Counted from the stretch's first letter, positions 26,775 to 43,862 are shown. The stretch: DNA of 64,000 nucleotides from Quillaja saponaria (GCA_029379385.1 CM055607.1:37011235-37075234); one strand, 5' to 3'. The notes: generated from the sequence alone by a model not told the origin. Made by a program: numbers and translations.

Positions 26775-28783
26775 CTAGCCTCTTGTAGCCTTCAAGGAAC
26801 TACGCTGTATATTGACATTTGGTAGGGAAGGCATGCTTTCAATAATTTTCTCAGCTTCTCTAATATATCCAATTTTAGCCAGGAGGTCCACTATACAATG
26901 ATAATAATCAACTTCTCGTTCAACATGAAAACTCCTCTTCATCCACCTAAACAACTTCATTCCCTCCCTTAGTAATCCTACACGTCTGCATGCTCTAAGC
27001 ACTGCAGTGAGAGCTACCCCATCCGGCTCCCATCCCAGAAACTCCATATTTTGGAATCTTTCTAATGCATCAAGAGCATAACCATTCAGTCCAAGTGCAA
27101 TAATTAAAGCTGTCCATGTGATTATGTTTCTATCTGTCATTTCGTCAAAAAAAATTCACTGCACTTCTGATGCTTCCACATTTCCTATACATGCCAATCA
27201 GTAAATTGCACAACAAATTTGTCACAACAATTAAAATAAGTCTTTATGACAAGTCCATGAACATAACTTCCCAAAGCCAGATTGCAGAGTTTAGTAAACA
27301 CAGAAGGCTCATAAATGTGTAATTGTCTGGAGGAAACGAGCCAAAAGCATGTGTTTGAAAACCTCAAAAACCTCTTGGTAAATATAGCTGTGAGAACAAT
27401 CTCAATGACAATGTTCCAAGATACAACATCAGGTTCTTCAAGCAAAGAAAGCAACTTCAAGTACTGGCAGTTTCTGTTATGGACTCCAGCAACAATGTTA
27501 GTGGGTACAACAGGAAGCGGACTTCTTTCAAAAGCTGTGAGAATGACCAAGGCCTCACTACTGGGGCCATTTTTGATGTATGACAAAACAAGATAGCTCA
27601 ATACATACTCAGTATTCTCATTCATGTTCTATTTTATTGCATTTAGCATAAAAGCTGATCAATGCAGTGCCTACTAAAACATCAGTATCAAAACCACTCC
27701 TAATCACCTGAGCATGGACAGACTCTCCATAAACCAGGGTTTCCAAACTGGAGCATGAATTGAGAGATAGTTACAAGTGTGACCTGACTAGACATTACTC
27801 CTCTCCTGGACATATCTATAAAGCATTCGAGTGCCTTGTCTGGTCACTCACTTTTTGCTAATGCATCAATAATTGTATTCCATGATACCACATTCCGAAC
27901 AGGCACATGCTGAAACAATTTTTCTTCCAAGACTATACCTGTTCATTTCACATACATATTGACGAGAGAATTCACTTCTGTAACTTCATAATCAAGTCCA
28001 TATTTAATCATTAAACCATGTATCTCTTCCCCATATTCCAAATCTTGTTTGGAAGCAAGTCCAGACAAAACGCCAATAAAAGAAGAGTCAGACAGGGAAG
28101 CCCCCATCCTTACAAGATCATGAAACAAAAGCATACAGTCTTCAACAAGACCATTATGAGCAAGCAACGACAACATTGAATTCCATGTCACTAAACTCTT
28201 CTCTGACATATATTCAAATGTCCAACACGCTTAGAGCCCATACTTCCCAAACTAACCCCTTCAAGGCAGTTCCCACGAAAGCATCAGCATCAAACAGCCT
28301 GCAACTGAACTCCACGACAATAATTCAATGATCCACACGACAACATCCCAGCCAAAGTAAATTAGGTTGGCGAAACCCTTCATCTCCAAAAATAAATTCC
28401 AAGCCTCCTTTATATTCTCCACATCGACTACAAGCATTAATTAGCAAATTATAAGACACAGCACTTTTCTTAGGCATTTTGTCAAACAGGTTGCGTGCAA
28501 CGAGCACCTGACCAAGGGATACATAACAAAATATAATATTGTTGTGGATGAAAATGAACTGTTTTGGAACTCTACCCACTGTGATGGTGAGCGAGTGGAG
28601 ACATTTGGTTGCTCTGAGGGATCTGATCTTGGAGCATGGTTGGAGTAGTTGAAAGAGACGTACCTCCCCATAGAAGCTCATGCAGCCGTTGACGTGGATC
28701 GATGTCAAAATGATCTTACCGGGTTGATTTTTAAAAGAAACTAAGGCGAGATATAATACCAAAAAAGCTACGCAAACGGGCAT
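26775..28783 (-). pseudogene. PPR pseudogene, minus strand
   Basis: Pieces of one PPR protein lie in order along the minus strand but in different frames: the N-terminal part (28783-28325, with L-F-D-K-M-P-K-K-S-A-V-S-Y-N-L-L-I), a middle part (28209-27943, with S-L-V-T-W-N-S-M-L-S-L-L-A-H-N-G), a further part (27625-27185, with D-V-V-S-W-N-I-V-I) and a C-terminal part (27140-26775, with I-I-T-W-T-A-L-I and Y-Y-H-C-I-V-D-L-L). Stops and frameshifts separate them, for example in the 27625-27943 gap, where PPR-like wording continues but is interrupted. No DYW domain is seen at the end, so the source was probably an E-type or P-L-S protein without DYW. The exact 5' limit is uncertain. Confidence 0.85.
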
Positions 28784-30058
28784 TCAAAAAAAATTATATC
28801 AGCAAAAAATACAGTAAACACCCATGAAGGATCAACAAGGTATTTAATTGAAACAGAAAAAGGAGCTATCGAGTTTGAACTTTTAGCGACCAAAAGATTT
28901 GAATAAAAATCTTTTGCATAGCTGAAAACAGTTGGATGAAGCGTTCAATCAGTTCCATCAATGAAAGAAGTAGCTTATATCTAACTGAGATCCGAATTAT
29001 CTAGTTGACAGTCCAGCTATCAGAAAGTTTTCGTTGACTATTCATTGAAAATTCTAAGATAATAAAGAAAATTACAAGATGAACCAAAACTCAGGGTCCG
29101 TTAATTAAGAGGAAGAGAGGGTTACCGATAATGGTTATGGAGAGGACGGATCTCAGACTTGCTCCACTCTAGTCGTACGTTAACTCAGAAAGCACTGAAA
29201 ATGGTTATGGAAGGAAGTGGAGGAACGGGGGACTTATGGAACGCATGTTACCACTATTTTTATTTTTATTGTCAAAATAATGTTTATTTTTGTTACAAAA
29301 TCATTTTATTTTATTTTTAATCAATTTCATTCCATAATTTCTAAAATATTTACAATACCTTCGCTCACCCTAACACCATTAATAATTTAAAAATCTTAAA
29401 GTATAAAAAAGTTATTAAAATCCTCTTTCTCAACCATTTTCATTATCTCTTTATATAATTTATGATAATGAAATTATTAAAGAAAATAATGTTTTCAAGA
29501 CAAAATATGATACTTTTAAGCCAATATTCATGAATTACTATATAAAAAAACTGTTGTCTATATATATAAGTTTTTATTTCAACTTGAATTCAAGCTTGTA
29601 TGGGTAGCATGAAGCTTACACTAAACTACACTCGTTGATTATATCCTTCTTTTTGACAGATCTAGATTTGTTAAGTGACTACGATTCTATGAACGTGATG
29701 ACGTAAGCCGATTCCCTAATCGTTTCCCCTTTGAAACCAAGTAGTTGAAATGGCTACAATGGTTATCAAAAACAAGAACCCTAAGGAGAACATGACAGTA
29801 GCATAAACTCCAAATCCATAACATTTGTACTGCTTTTCCAATTTAAAAGTACTTTTTCATTGAGCTCTCTTATACCGTAGAGTCAAATCTAATGGTACAA
29901 CCGTACAAGTCTCATCCATACAACTCAAAAGATGACCTGATCACAATGCCAAAGCAAGATTCAAATACACTGCACCGCATTGAACAGTCCAAGTGTTGGA
30001 AACTACTTTGGCAACTTTATTGCAGTTAAGCTAGCCTTAATAGCAACCCAGCCGAACC
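28784..30058. other. Intergenic region between PPR pseudogene and IPP isomerase gene
   Basis: AT-rich, 1.3 kb. The phrase AATGGTTATGGA occurs twice (near 29131 and 29198). No gene or element recognised. Confidence 0.5.
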
Positions 30059-34425
<4,367 letters not shown>

Positions 34426-36319
34426 TTCGAAATGGCCTTCAGTGCCTCCGTCCCACTAATCCAAATTGTGAATCGAAACCAAATAATTGGAACTTCGTAA
34501 CATATTCAGCATCTCTTTTCTCCTTATTCTTCTACATATATTGGTGCGTCGAATGTGTCTTCTCAAAGGATGCTTATTTTGACCAAGAATCTTAGGTAGA
34601 TAACATGTTTTTTTTTTTTTCCTTTCATTTTGATTATAATAATAGTTAATATTTTTAAAAAAAAATTTAATGAATATTTTTATAATACTTATTAAAAGTT
34701 ATATTATTTATTAAAATAATTAATCATAGTGTAATAAATATATATTTTTTAAATTATTATTCTAAAAGATATCCTTTATGATTTTTAAATTAACAATAAT
34801 TTCAGTATTTGATTGACTGAGCAGTCGCAGCCGGCTGCGGTCAAAGGGAAGAAAAAGAAAAACAATAAAGTAGATTAGCTAGTTCAAAATAAGAACAAGT
34901 GAAATAAGGATTCATGGACACAACAAGAGTCAATTATACTTGTCTATTCTATTTCATTATTCTGTCTTTGTTGGTGGTTGGTGAGCTCATGGACAATGAG
35001 ATCCAACTGGTGTTGCAGACTTGCAGGTCAATTGTTATCCGTTTGCCTATCACAGGAAGAAAAAATAATCGGTTTTTTTTTTTTTTTCTGTAAAATAATA
35101 AATAAAAAGTTCAATTCATGGATCATAATTAAGTTGTGTATAAAAATATATAGTTAAAATATTTGTAAAATATAACTGTTTAACAATTTTGTGTAAAAAA
35201 TTAAAAAAATATTTAGATCATTAACACTGTAAGATATTAAAAAAAAATTATTTGAAAATATTTTTATTTTTAAAATATTATATATTAAAATTACTAAAAC
35301 AATTAATTTAATAAATATTATTATTATATTTGTCTAAATTAAATAATCATTAAAATTTATTTAAACATTTCTTAATTTCTAATTAAAAAAATTTCTTTTT
35401 CTAATTTCAACTTTAAACAATTTCCTTAGTAATATATTTTTTTTAAAACTTTAAAATTAAAACTTTCATATTTTTTTTTTCTAAAAATTGTTTTAAAAAC
35501 TAAAACAAGGGCATTTCTAGTATCCTACGATAGAAACCCGTCCCTACAACTTTTTGGATTGCTTTCTGTCCAGGCAGGTCTCGCTGCCAATATCACTAGA
35601 ACCATGGTTCAAAAAAGAAGTAATCTAATAGAAACTCAATAGAGCATATTACAGAACTGGGTTTGTTAAGCATTATTAAGGGCGAAGACTTAATTAGCAC
35701 ATTGACGAAATGATCGTGTCGTGCTATGGCACAATTAAAAACCTAATATCATACTTAATCATTTAACAACTAGAGAGAGACAGATGGATCAGCGTCATGC
35801 ATATACAATGTTCAGAAGAATATGCACTCGCCTAATTTCACAACACAAGCATTCTTCATAAACTTAATAGAGACAAGGAAAACAACAGAATACCAAGTTC
35901 CTGAAAATTCCAATTACTAAAACCTAGAATAACTGTTGAAAGGACACAACAAGTACAACATTCCAAATCGCTCAAAATAAAGCTAATCAAGCATGTGAAA
36001 AATCAAGTACGAGCAGCCATATATGTGTCACACAATTGCACGCATGCAGAAGCACATATGCAACTCTGATCCATGTGTGCATGAGCACATACATGTTTGC
36101 TCGCCACCCCACACACAATACTCGCAGAGGGAAAGGAGTAGAGTGAATTAGATTTATTGCAAGTAACGAAGCATCAACGGTTTATTAATATATCATCAAC
36201 AGGAAAACAAAGTTATCACTAATGAGAATGTGTCAAATGTCAAGACAGCAGATAGGTAGAGGGATAAGAGACAAAGTGCAGATTGCAACATATAAGCTGT
36301 GTGCCTGAGCAGCGCCTAA
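34426..36319. other. Intergenic region between isomerase promoter and 5MP 3' end
   Basis: The first part is the isomerase promoter and leader. About 35130-35530 is one member of an AT-rich dispersed repeat listed separately. From about 36000 to 36319 there is the 3' flank of the 5MP gene. No further gene is supported. Confidence 0.5.
35130..35530. repeat. AT-rich dispersed repeat, copy A
   Basis: Shares long stretches with 53450-53850, for example TCATTAAAATTTATTTAA, a following TTTCTATTTGAA/TTTCTAATTAAA region and TAATTTCA(A/G)(C/T)TTT. The match is approximate and in the same orientation. It is probably a non-autonomous DNA element; ends are not determined. Confidence 0.45.
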
Positions 36320-39300
36320 TCAATCCTCCTCCTCTGCCTCCTCCAGCCAATTCACAAAGGGCTCCAGGGCCTTCACAAAGGTTTGCCTGTAGAATTTTCC
36401 AACATAAGTAAGAGTACAGCAGAAACCTACTGTCTTCTCTCTCCGCTCCTCTCTTTCTCGCTCTCTCTTATATTACAAAACTTAGAACACACAACAAATT
36501 AATCTAACAGAACACCAGAATGATTTGAGTTTCCCTTCATGAGGTGCGTTTCTTGCAAAGAGCTGTGCCAAAAGACTGCCCAGTCCCCACCATCCTTACC
36601 GTTCACAAACACCACCAAAAAAGAAAACTTTAATATTATAATGAATAAAACTTTTTACCTGCCCTTGGGGTTAGTTCCTTTTTGGAACCAGTGAAGAATA
36701 GTATCTTCTGCAAGCACATCCTGGTCATACAGAGACCTCACTATCTCAGGGAATAGCTTCATCAGCTTGGCATCCTCATAGCATTGCATCTGAACTTTGT
36801 ATATGAGTTCCAGCTCAAGCTTCCCATTGGTACAAAAGGCATTCAGCAGTTTCGCCCAAGTTTTGACCTTTATAATAAGAAGACCACTGTCATCAACAGC
36901 AAAAAAGACAACATGCTTTCGATGAACAAACTAATATGTGAATCACATAAGTTTCTTGACACGCCAAATATATGTACTCACCTGGCTAATGCAATTAATT
37001 ATAAACCATGTTTTCTGCTCTTATATCGAGAAGTTCAGAAATTCTATTGATAAACTGTATTCATCTAGCTTATGCAAACTTCCATAGGATCCAATTCTAT
37101 AAGATGATTCATATAAGACATGTAACTTAAGAAATGCAAAATAAAATTTCAATCCCCAATGCACCATGTCAAATAGGAAAATAAATAAACAATTTCCAAT
37201 TAATTTAAGCATAATCATGCACAACCTAATAATAGCATTCCCACAGCAGGTTCAGTTGGTACAAAATGTGGAAGCAAACCAAAGCTTCAACACATGCCAA
37301 CATAATTTGTAGGGGCAAGCGGACAACAACCATGAGCATATTAGCCAAATATCAAATCACAGAAGTTAATTGTGTCAGGTTCTGGTGGCTTTCAGCTAGG
37401 TCCATGTAATTATCAATCTCAGGTAGCATTTACACATATGTTCTGAATGAGAAAGTAAAGATACAAAGAATTTGACTCCTTAGCAACGAAAAGGTACTGT
37501 AATTAAGGTGGAGAAAGTAACCAATTAAAGACCAGGCACAAAGCAAGCATATTATCTGAGAAGTACCTGGCGGAGAGCTGCATTAGCATTCTGCTGCTGG
37601 TTTTTTCCAGACCACTGAACAGCATCCATTAAGACATCCCATAATATACGCACAACCTCAATGTCTGGCAATTTAGCATCTTTAACTCGCTGCTTCACAG
37701 TTTCTATGACTTCAGATATGTCAGTCTCCTCTGTTATCTGAGTTGTTAAAGCAGATTTCATTTCCTTAAGTTTCACCTCAAATATTTTCTTGTCATTGTA
37801 TTCCACCAAGGCTACCAGCCCTTCCTTGCTAAAAAAGTTGACAATGAATAAATCGATAAGTCCCAACTTATTTGTCAGACTCACAGAAAAAACAAGAGCT
37901 GAAAGATGAGGGACACTGCATTTGAAATTCAATGATAGACATCTAACACCAAGAATAAAATTGCAACCAAGTTATAGTAACAAAAAGTACAAACAGTTGC
38001 CACTCTGCAAGGATGGCACACCAATTTTTTAGTTCTTATCACAGAAAGAGAATATCTCAACCTCACTGGTAGGCAATAATTGACTTCTTTCTAGAAACAA
38101 AGTCCGCTGCTCCATACTGTATTATAGGAAATCACAAGGAAGAAACAGATACGCCATGTGCATGTTGGTGTCATATTTGTAAGAACCTAACTAGTATTTG
38201 AATTCTAGGCAGCAGTTTTCAATATAACACATACAATGCAGGCAAAGCCCTTTCAGCAGAAAATATTGACTTGAATTCAAAAGCAGCAGTTTAGGCCTAC
38301 CACAATCCAACCACAGACAGACTGACAGATCACGAGCCATGTGCATGTTGGTGATGGCATTCTACTCAGGCAAACTTTGAGCAGACACAATATCAGGTTT
38401 CCTATTTGCCTCTCGTCAGTCTGTCTCGTTTTACAACAGGAACACACACCAAACAATGTAAGAGCTGTAGACCCCTAGCCACTGTTACCAAATGTGTGAT
38501 ACCTTAGAACCCTATGATTACCACCATTCAGGCACAGTACCATGATAATGAGAAAGACAACATTGTTATTAATTGTAAGTATGAAGTTACCAGGTTTGTT
38601 TATAAATTATAATGAACTATGACTTCAAAATTAGGAAAAAGTTCATTCAAAATAGATCCAACCAAACCAAGTAAAGTCCATCGTTTCACTGAAATAACCA
38701 TACTGGGTAATGTTATATTTGATCCATGAGCAAGTGTATGCAAAATTGTAGAAAATAAATCCAAAGACTAACTTAGATCCAAGAAATAAAGTTAAGCTGT
38801 AACTAAATCCCAATCACAATAGAAATGACATGCACCATCTTTATCTAGCAGAAAAGCAACCTGATCAAAATAACAGAAGATCCTAAAAACAAAGACAGAG
38901 GAACAACCTCTTCACGTATGCATTCTCAACAAAAACAACATAAAATATTATAAATCAACAAAATCCATCAAAAGACTCATCTGGCTTAATGAATTTCCAG
39001 AATATTCAATGGACCAACTCATGCCAGAAGCTAGTGGTTAGGATAAAAAATATCAGAAATACACAATTAGAACGAATGAGCATGGCAAGATATCACTAGC
39101 AAGAAATACTTACGTAAAATGCTCAGAAAAACCCTCAGCAGATCTCTTTCCAGATGGGAAGAAATCTAACAAATTGTCCTCCACTTTTCCCCTTTTCAGG
39201 ATTGAAATAAGGTCATCAAGACTATTATCAATCAAGTACTCCTTAAAGAAGTCTGTTATAAACGACAGAACTACCCCTTTACCCACAAGATTATCCTTGA

Positions 39301-41505
39301 GAAGTGGCTGGAACACGGTCTCTGGTGGAAGACCTGATAGCTTCTGGGAGAAAGCAAGTGCTGTGAAGATTGCCAACTTCTTCCTCTCATTTTCCTCAAA
39401 CAGCTCCAAGGACTGTAGGAATCTTCGCATGACATTTTCAAGGTTCTTTATGAGAAATGGCCTTCGCCGCAAAATCTTTTGTATATAGATTACAGATGTT
39501 AAGATGACTTCACGTTTCGGCTCACAATCTATTATAGAATAAGGATGGCGCTCCCCCTCATCAGGCTTGGTAGTTCCAGGTTGTGTACGACCGCCAGTGA
39601 AAACAACCTGCAGTTATGTAACATGAATTTTGATACAAAAGAATTCACAAAAAGAAAATTATTGAATAATATGCTTCAAAACATCTCAAGTTGCATTGCA
39701 ATCAGTGTATGGACATCTTAGTTACAAAGTCAGAAGGGAACCAACTGACATTAGGTTATAGAAAACTGAAATATGGCAAAGATATAACACAGCTTATGAT
39801 AACCCCTCCCCCCACCCCAGTATATATAATGGAGTAACCAGGTTTTTATTTTATTTTAATGATGATTCATACTTTTAGGATGAAAGTCTCAAATTTCGGA
39901 TAAACACTTCTTTCAAGGGAGTGCTGTCTTAAGTTGTACTGAGGAACTAGATATAAAAATTATCAACAAAATTTAAACTGACGTTACACTTCAGTACATC
40001 CAAATTTACCTTCAAAAGGTAAATAAATCAGCTTCATGAATCTGAATTTACCTCCAATTTCTCCCTCAACATAATATATCCGAATTTCCCAGAGGTTCAA
40101 GGAGTTTACCTCAAAAAAGGTGTCCCCGTATCTTGAGAAGTTAAGGTCAGAAGATTCAAGGCTCTTAGCGATAAGTTCCTACGGAAACAATATAAATACA
40201 TTAGCTTCATGAATCAATACAGTGGGAATCTGCATCCATGTAGACAGAATATCAGAAACATTGTTAAATCATGGATAAGATTACCAGATCACCAGCATTA
40301 TCCAGATAAATCTGGACCACTGCATCCGAAAAAGCTGCAGGGTCCAGGGGCGCTGCAATATTCCGTTTGCGGGTCTTAATCCGCGTACCACTGCAAATAA
40401 AGAATTAAGAAAGAAAAAATAAATGACAATTAGGCTACTGCAGAGTGTGCAGCTACTCATGGTGGATGTTGACTTCACATATGACAGACACAAAACCAAA
40501 TGCATATAATGCATGCCCAGTTAAGACAAGGCACTTGACTCACATCGAACTCAAATGATAAAAAAAGCACCAAAATTAATTCTTCAAGGACTTGCCATTC
40601 AGACCAAGCGTGAAATTGTTAGTTCACTTAATTGTATGTTGATACTACAAGTAGGCCAAATAAGAATATTTTGTCAAAAGTCACGGAAAAAACTTTTAAA
40701 AGGTTAAAGCAACGGGGGAGGGAAACAAATAAATGGATGATACTTGATGCAAAAAGCTCACAATCTAAACTGCAAATAGCGCATAAGTACTTAAGAAGTA
40801 TAAAGTGAGAAAAAGACTTACCCGAGAGTGGGTCTCTCCTTCGAGCTGCAAGAATGAGAATCAATGTTAGAAGGTGAAAAGAAAAAGAAAAAGAAAAATT
40901 CAAACTTTGTGCACTGATCAAGCAGCTAATCACACTAAAATATCTTGTAGCTTTAGAAATATGAAGAAATCTCTTGTACCAAATGGAGGTTTAAAATTAA
41001 CATAATTACGAATGAGAAGAGAATAAGGTTATTTCAAGATAGCTAATAAAACTAGTTAAAGAAATGAGGAGTAGATCACGAAATGTTGGTGGAATATCGC
41101 CAAAAATACATCCAAATGACAAATTCATCTACAATTTTCTAAATCAGATTATAGATCAGGAACTCCAGTGAAAGCTCGCATAAATCAAAGCCAATAGTAT
41201 TCTGATCGGAATCTGAAACACATAAAAATGCTAAAGAAATCATTGCATCCATCAAAGAAGCGACATGGACGAAACCCACCAAGAAAATCATTATTAAAAT
41301 ATTGAGAAATCATTTTTCTTCAAAGAAAAGACTAGGCCTAACACTGCTTCAAACGAAAAATGATAACTTTTTTTTGACGAAAAACGAAAGGCTCGAATTT
41401 CGAGTTGTGAAAGAGATCGCATCCTATCGGTGCAGATCTGTAAAAAGAAAACCATGGAACGAACACAGAGAGGGAGGGAGAGAGAGATGGCGGTACATAC
41501 CTCAT
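36320..41505 (-). CDS. eIF5-mimic protein (BZW / 5MP family, W2 domain)
   Basis: Eight exons on the minus strand (41505-41501, 40845-40822, 40390-40285, 40178-40110, 39607-39114, 37828-37567, 36867-36659, 36386-36320) close in frame to 411 residues. The order matches BZW1/BZW2-type proteins: a short head K-T-R-K-R-N-I-A, a HEAT/MIF4G-like helical body (F-F-E-V-V-F-T-G-G-R-T, K-K-L-A-I-F-T-A-L-A-F-S), and a C-terminal W2 domain (R-I-L-W-D-V-L-M-D-A-V-Q-W, I-L-H-W-F-Q-K-G) ending in the acidic E-E-A-E-E-E-D. In animals 5MPs compete with eIF5 for eIF2 and tighten start-codon choice; a similar role in plants is an inference. The first coding exon holds only ATG-AG, which then joins C-TCG-AAG. This is odd but keeps frame with a good GTATGT donor. 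The leader is (GA)n-rich. Confidence 0.93.
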
Positions 41506-42040
41506 AAACCAAGACGAAGAGTGAACGGAAGGCCGGTGAGTGTGAGGGGCTTTGCGTTAGGTGTTGGCGATGAATGAGAGAAAGAGAGAGAGAGGAATGA
41601 AAAGGGGAGAGAGGTTCGGGGGTGTGTTTGGACGCAGATATTTATGGATATTGATGAGATATGAGAGTGATTCGCCCGAGGGTTGCGTAATGGACTAATG
41701 GGAACAAACCGGCGTACAGGCTACACCAGTATCACTCGCCCTCGCCTGCTGTTCTCTCCCTACAGATGGACTAACTTCTAATCTATTATAGATTTGTTAA
41801 GTATTATTCTTTTTTTATATAAATAAATAATACTTTTTAAAATACATATTATCTTGTGTTAGCACATAATAAAATTTTAAAATAATAATAATAAATTAAT
41901 ATTTGTGTATGAATATTAATTTTTTTCATATACATATACATAAATATAATATATGATATTATCTAAAAGATTGTATATGAGAATAAAGGCATGGAATCTA
42001 TTGACAATTGCATATTTATAATTTGATTAAAATAAAAAAT
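41506..42040. other. 5MP leader and promoter
   Basis: Starts with a (GA)n-rich leader (about 41578-41612, CT-rich on the gene strand) and passes into AT-rich sequence. No second gene is seen. Confidence 0.5.
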
Positions 42041-42300
42041 ATATATCTCTATACTTGTGTTAATATAAATATTAATTTAAGTCCAATAAGTCTAGGCCCA
42101 CCAAAAATCTTACAAATACAAATTTTCACACTCTCAAAAAAGGTTAATCTCTCTACACTTTATAACACTCTTCTTATTTCTTTAAATACTGACTTGAGCT
42201 TCGGAGTGCTGATAGGTCTCCAGGATCACCCTGCAGGTCTCCAGCTCGGACACATAGAAAAGATCACCTCGCCAGGTCACCAGCTCAGACAAATCTAACA
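42040..42300 (+). mobile_element. Fragment of a Gypsy-type LTR (probable)
   Basis: The stretch around 42187-42240 (TACTGACTTGAGCTTCGGAGTG, with the usual GCAGGT shortly after) is the wording found in the R/U5 region of many plant Ty3/Gypsy LTRs. An upstream TATAACACTCTTC segment fits a leader. No matching partner LTR or coding part is present in the window, so this would be a truncated or solo LTR. Recognition is by pattern only. Confidence 0.45.
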
Positions 42301-42577
42301 TTAACAACTTGCTTGATGTTTGTGCTAAGTTATAGTTAAAAATTACCAACAAATTATTATACACATTGTGGAGTGTGAATACATACCAAAAGTAGCTGAA
42401 GTTGGAGATGACAAATCAGTGGGTGTTGTTGGAGTAAACAAATTGACCAAGAATTATAAATCCAAAAATTCAATTTGGAATTTATTATGTTGGGCCTTGT
42501 AAGGTTCCGCATGTTTTACCACGGTTTCATATTTGAGCCTGATCCATCAGCCGCTAGGCCCGTCTATAAAGAACCCA

Positions 42578-42735
42578 ACCCTTCATCATCATCTGGGCCG
42601 GCAACCTATTAATGAATATAAATATTATACTAAATAAAGTGACCCTTCATCATCATCTGGGCCAGCAAACTCTTAATGAATATAAATACTATACTAAATA
42701 AAGTAACCCTTAATCTTCATCTGGGTCTGGGCCAT
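42578..42735. repeat. 64-bp tandem repeat, about 2.4 copies
   Basis: The unit starts ACCCTTCATCATCATCTGGG and ends ATACTAAATAAAGT. It begins at 42578, 42642 and 42706, so the period is 64 bp; the third copy is partial and mutated. Confidence 0.85.
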
Positions 42736-42807
42736 TAGCCTATTAAATTGCAAGTGCAAGAATAATGAATAAATTTATTTTCGTATGTACTCCTATATTA
42801 AAGAATT

Positions 42808-43208
42808 TTTTTTTTTTAGGGGAAAGATGCAAAGTGTTTTTTACATACATACTATTATTAGGGTATAAATTTATTTTCATATGTACTCCTGTATTAAAGT
42901 ATAATTCTTTTTGGGAGTACTCCTCTAAAAGACTATAAGGCTCCTTTTAGTGCATTCCACTACCAAAGTTTAAAATTCTAGAGATGACAAATTGTTAATT
43001 TTTGTAGATAGCAATTTGTGTCATCTCTAAAATTTTAAACTCTGGTAGTGGAAGGCACTCAAAAAATTTTTTACACTCTTTTAGAAGAGTAAGGTCAAAA
43101 ATTTTTCTACACTTTGATGGAGTATACACAAAAAAAACTTTATGTGCTAATAGTGAAGTATAACTGAAAAGTATATTATATCTTTCTCCTAAAAAAAAAA
43201 AAAAAAAA
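42808..43208. mobile_element. Fold-back (long inverted repeat) element
   Basis: The two halves are inverted copies of each other along nearly the whole 400 bp. Outer pairing: T-run plus AGGGGAAAGATG at the left against CTTTCTCCT plus A-run at the right. Middle pairing: GTACTCCT..ATTAAAGTAT against CACTTTGATGGAGTATAC. Inner pairing: GTGCATTCCACTACCA and TTTAAAATTCTAGAGATGACA against TGTCATCTCTAAAATTTTAAA and TGGTAGTGGAAGGCAC. The centre is near 42997. It has the form of a fold-back MITE and, if transcribed, would make a long hairpin RNA. No coding part. Confidence 0.8.
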
Positions 43209-43301
43209 CCTTCCTGAGCCCACGCGAGAGCTCATGTGATGAATGATGATACTAGTGTATATATATATATGTATGTATAGCATCAGTGCTTACGCATCCA
43301 A

Positions 43302-43526
43302 TTGAATTTTAGAATAGTATAAATATTTTTTTTAATAATCATGTAAAATAAATTTTACAATAAATCAAAATTAAAATATTATTTTAATTTATTTTATTAA
43401 AAATATTATTGATAAAGAGAAAATGTCGTGAAAGAGATAGTTGAAAATTAGATGATTAATTTTCAAAAAATAAAATAAAATAATTTAATATCTATGTCTA
43501 TTTATTTATACTATTCTAAAATTCAA
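43302..43526. mobile_element. MITE-like element with perfect 24-bp terminal inverted repeat
   Basis: Bases 43302-43325 and 43503-43526 are exact inverted complements over 24 bp (core TTTTAGAATAGTATAAATA). The 180-bp interior is AT-rich and non-coding. True ends may lie slightly further out; I could not settle a target-site duplication. Confidence 0.65.
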
Positions 43527-43857
43527 AAAACTCTAATAGTCTCATATTTTAAAATAAATATAGATTAATTTCTTTAAATTAATTAAAAATATAATCTTAA
43601 CTTTTCTCTCTATCTAATTATCCATTATCCTACCACTCACATAAATTATATATTCTTTATTAATTTAAAGAAATTAATAAAATAATTAACTTCTTGATAA
43701 TTACCCATTTCACTCTCACTTACAAATTAAAAATATTTTATTTTTAAATAGACTCAAAAACTTAAAATAACCACTTTACACTTGAAAAACTTTATTTAAC
43801 ATATATGTAAGCACATGTATATGACTAATACAATACATGATAGAAGATTTAAAGTGT

Positions 43858-43862
43858 CCTTA
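43858..43862. repeat. Target-site duplication of the copia element, left
   Basis: CCTTA directly before the TG that opens the left LTR; the same five bases follow the right LTR. Confidence 0.85.
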
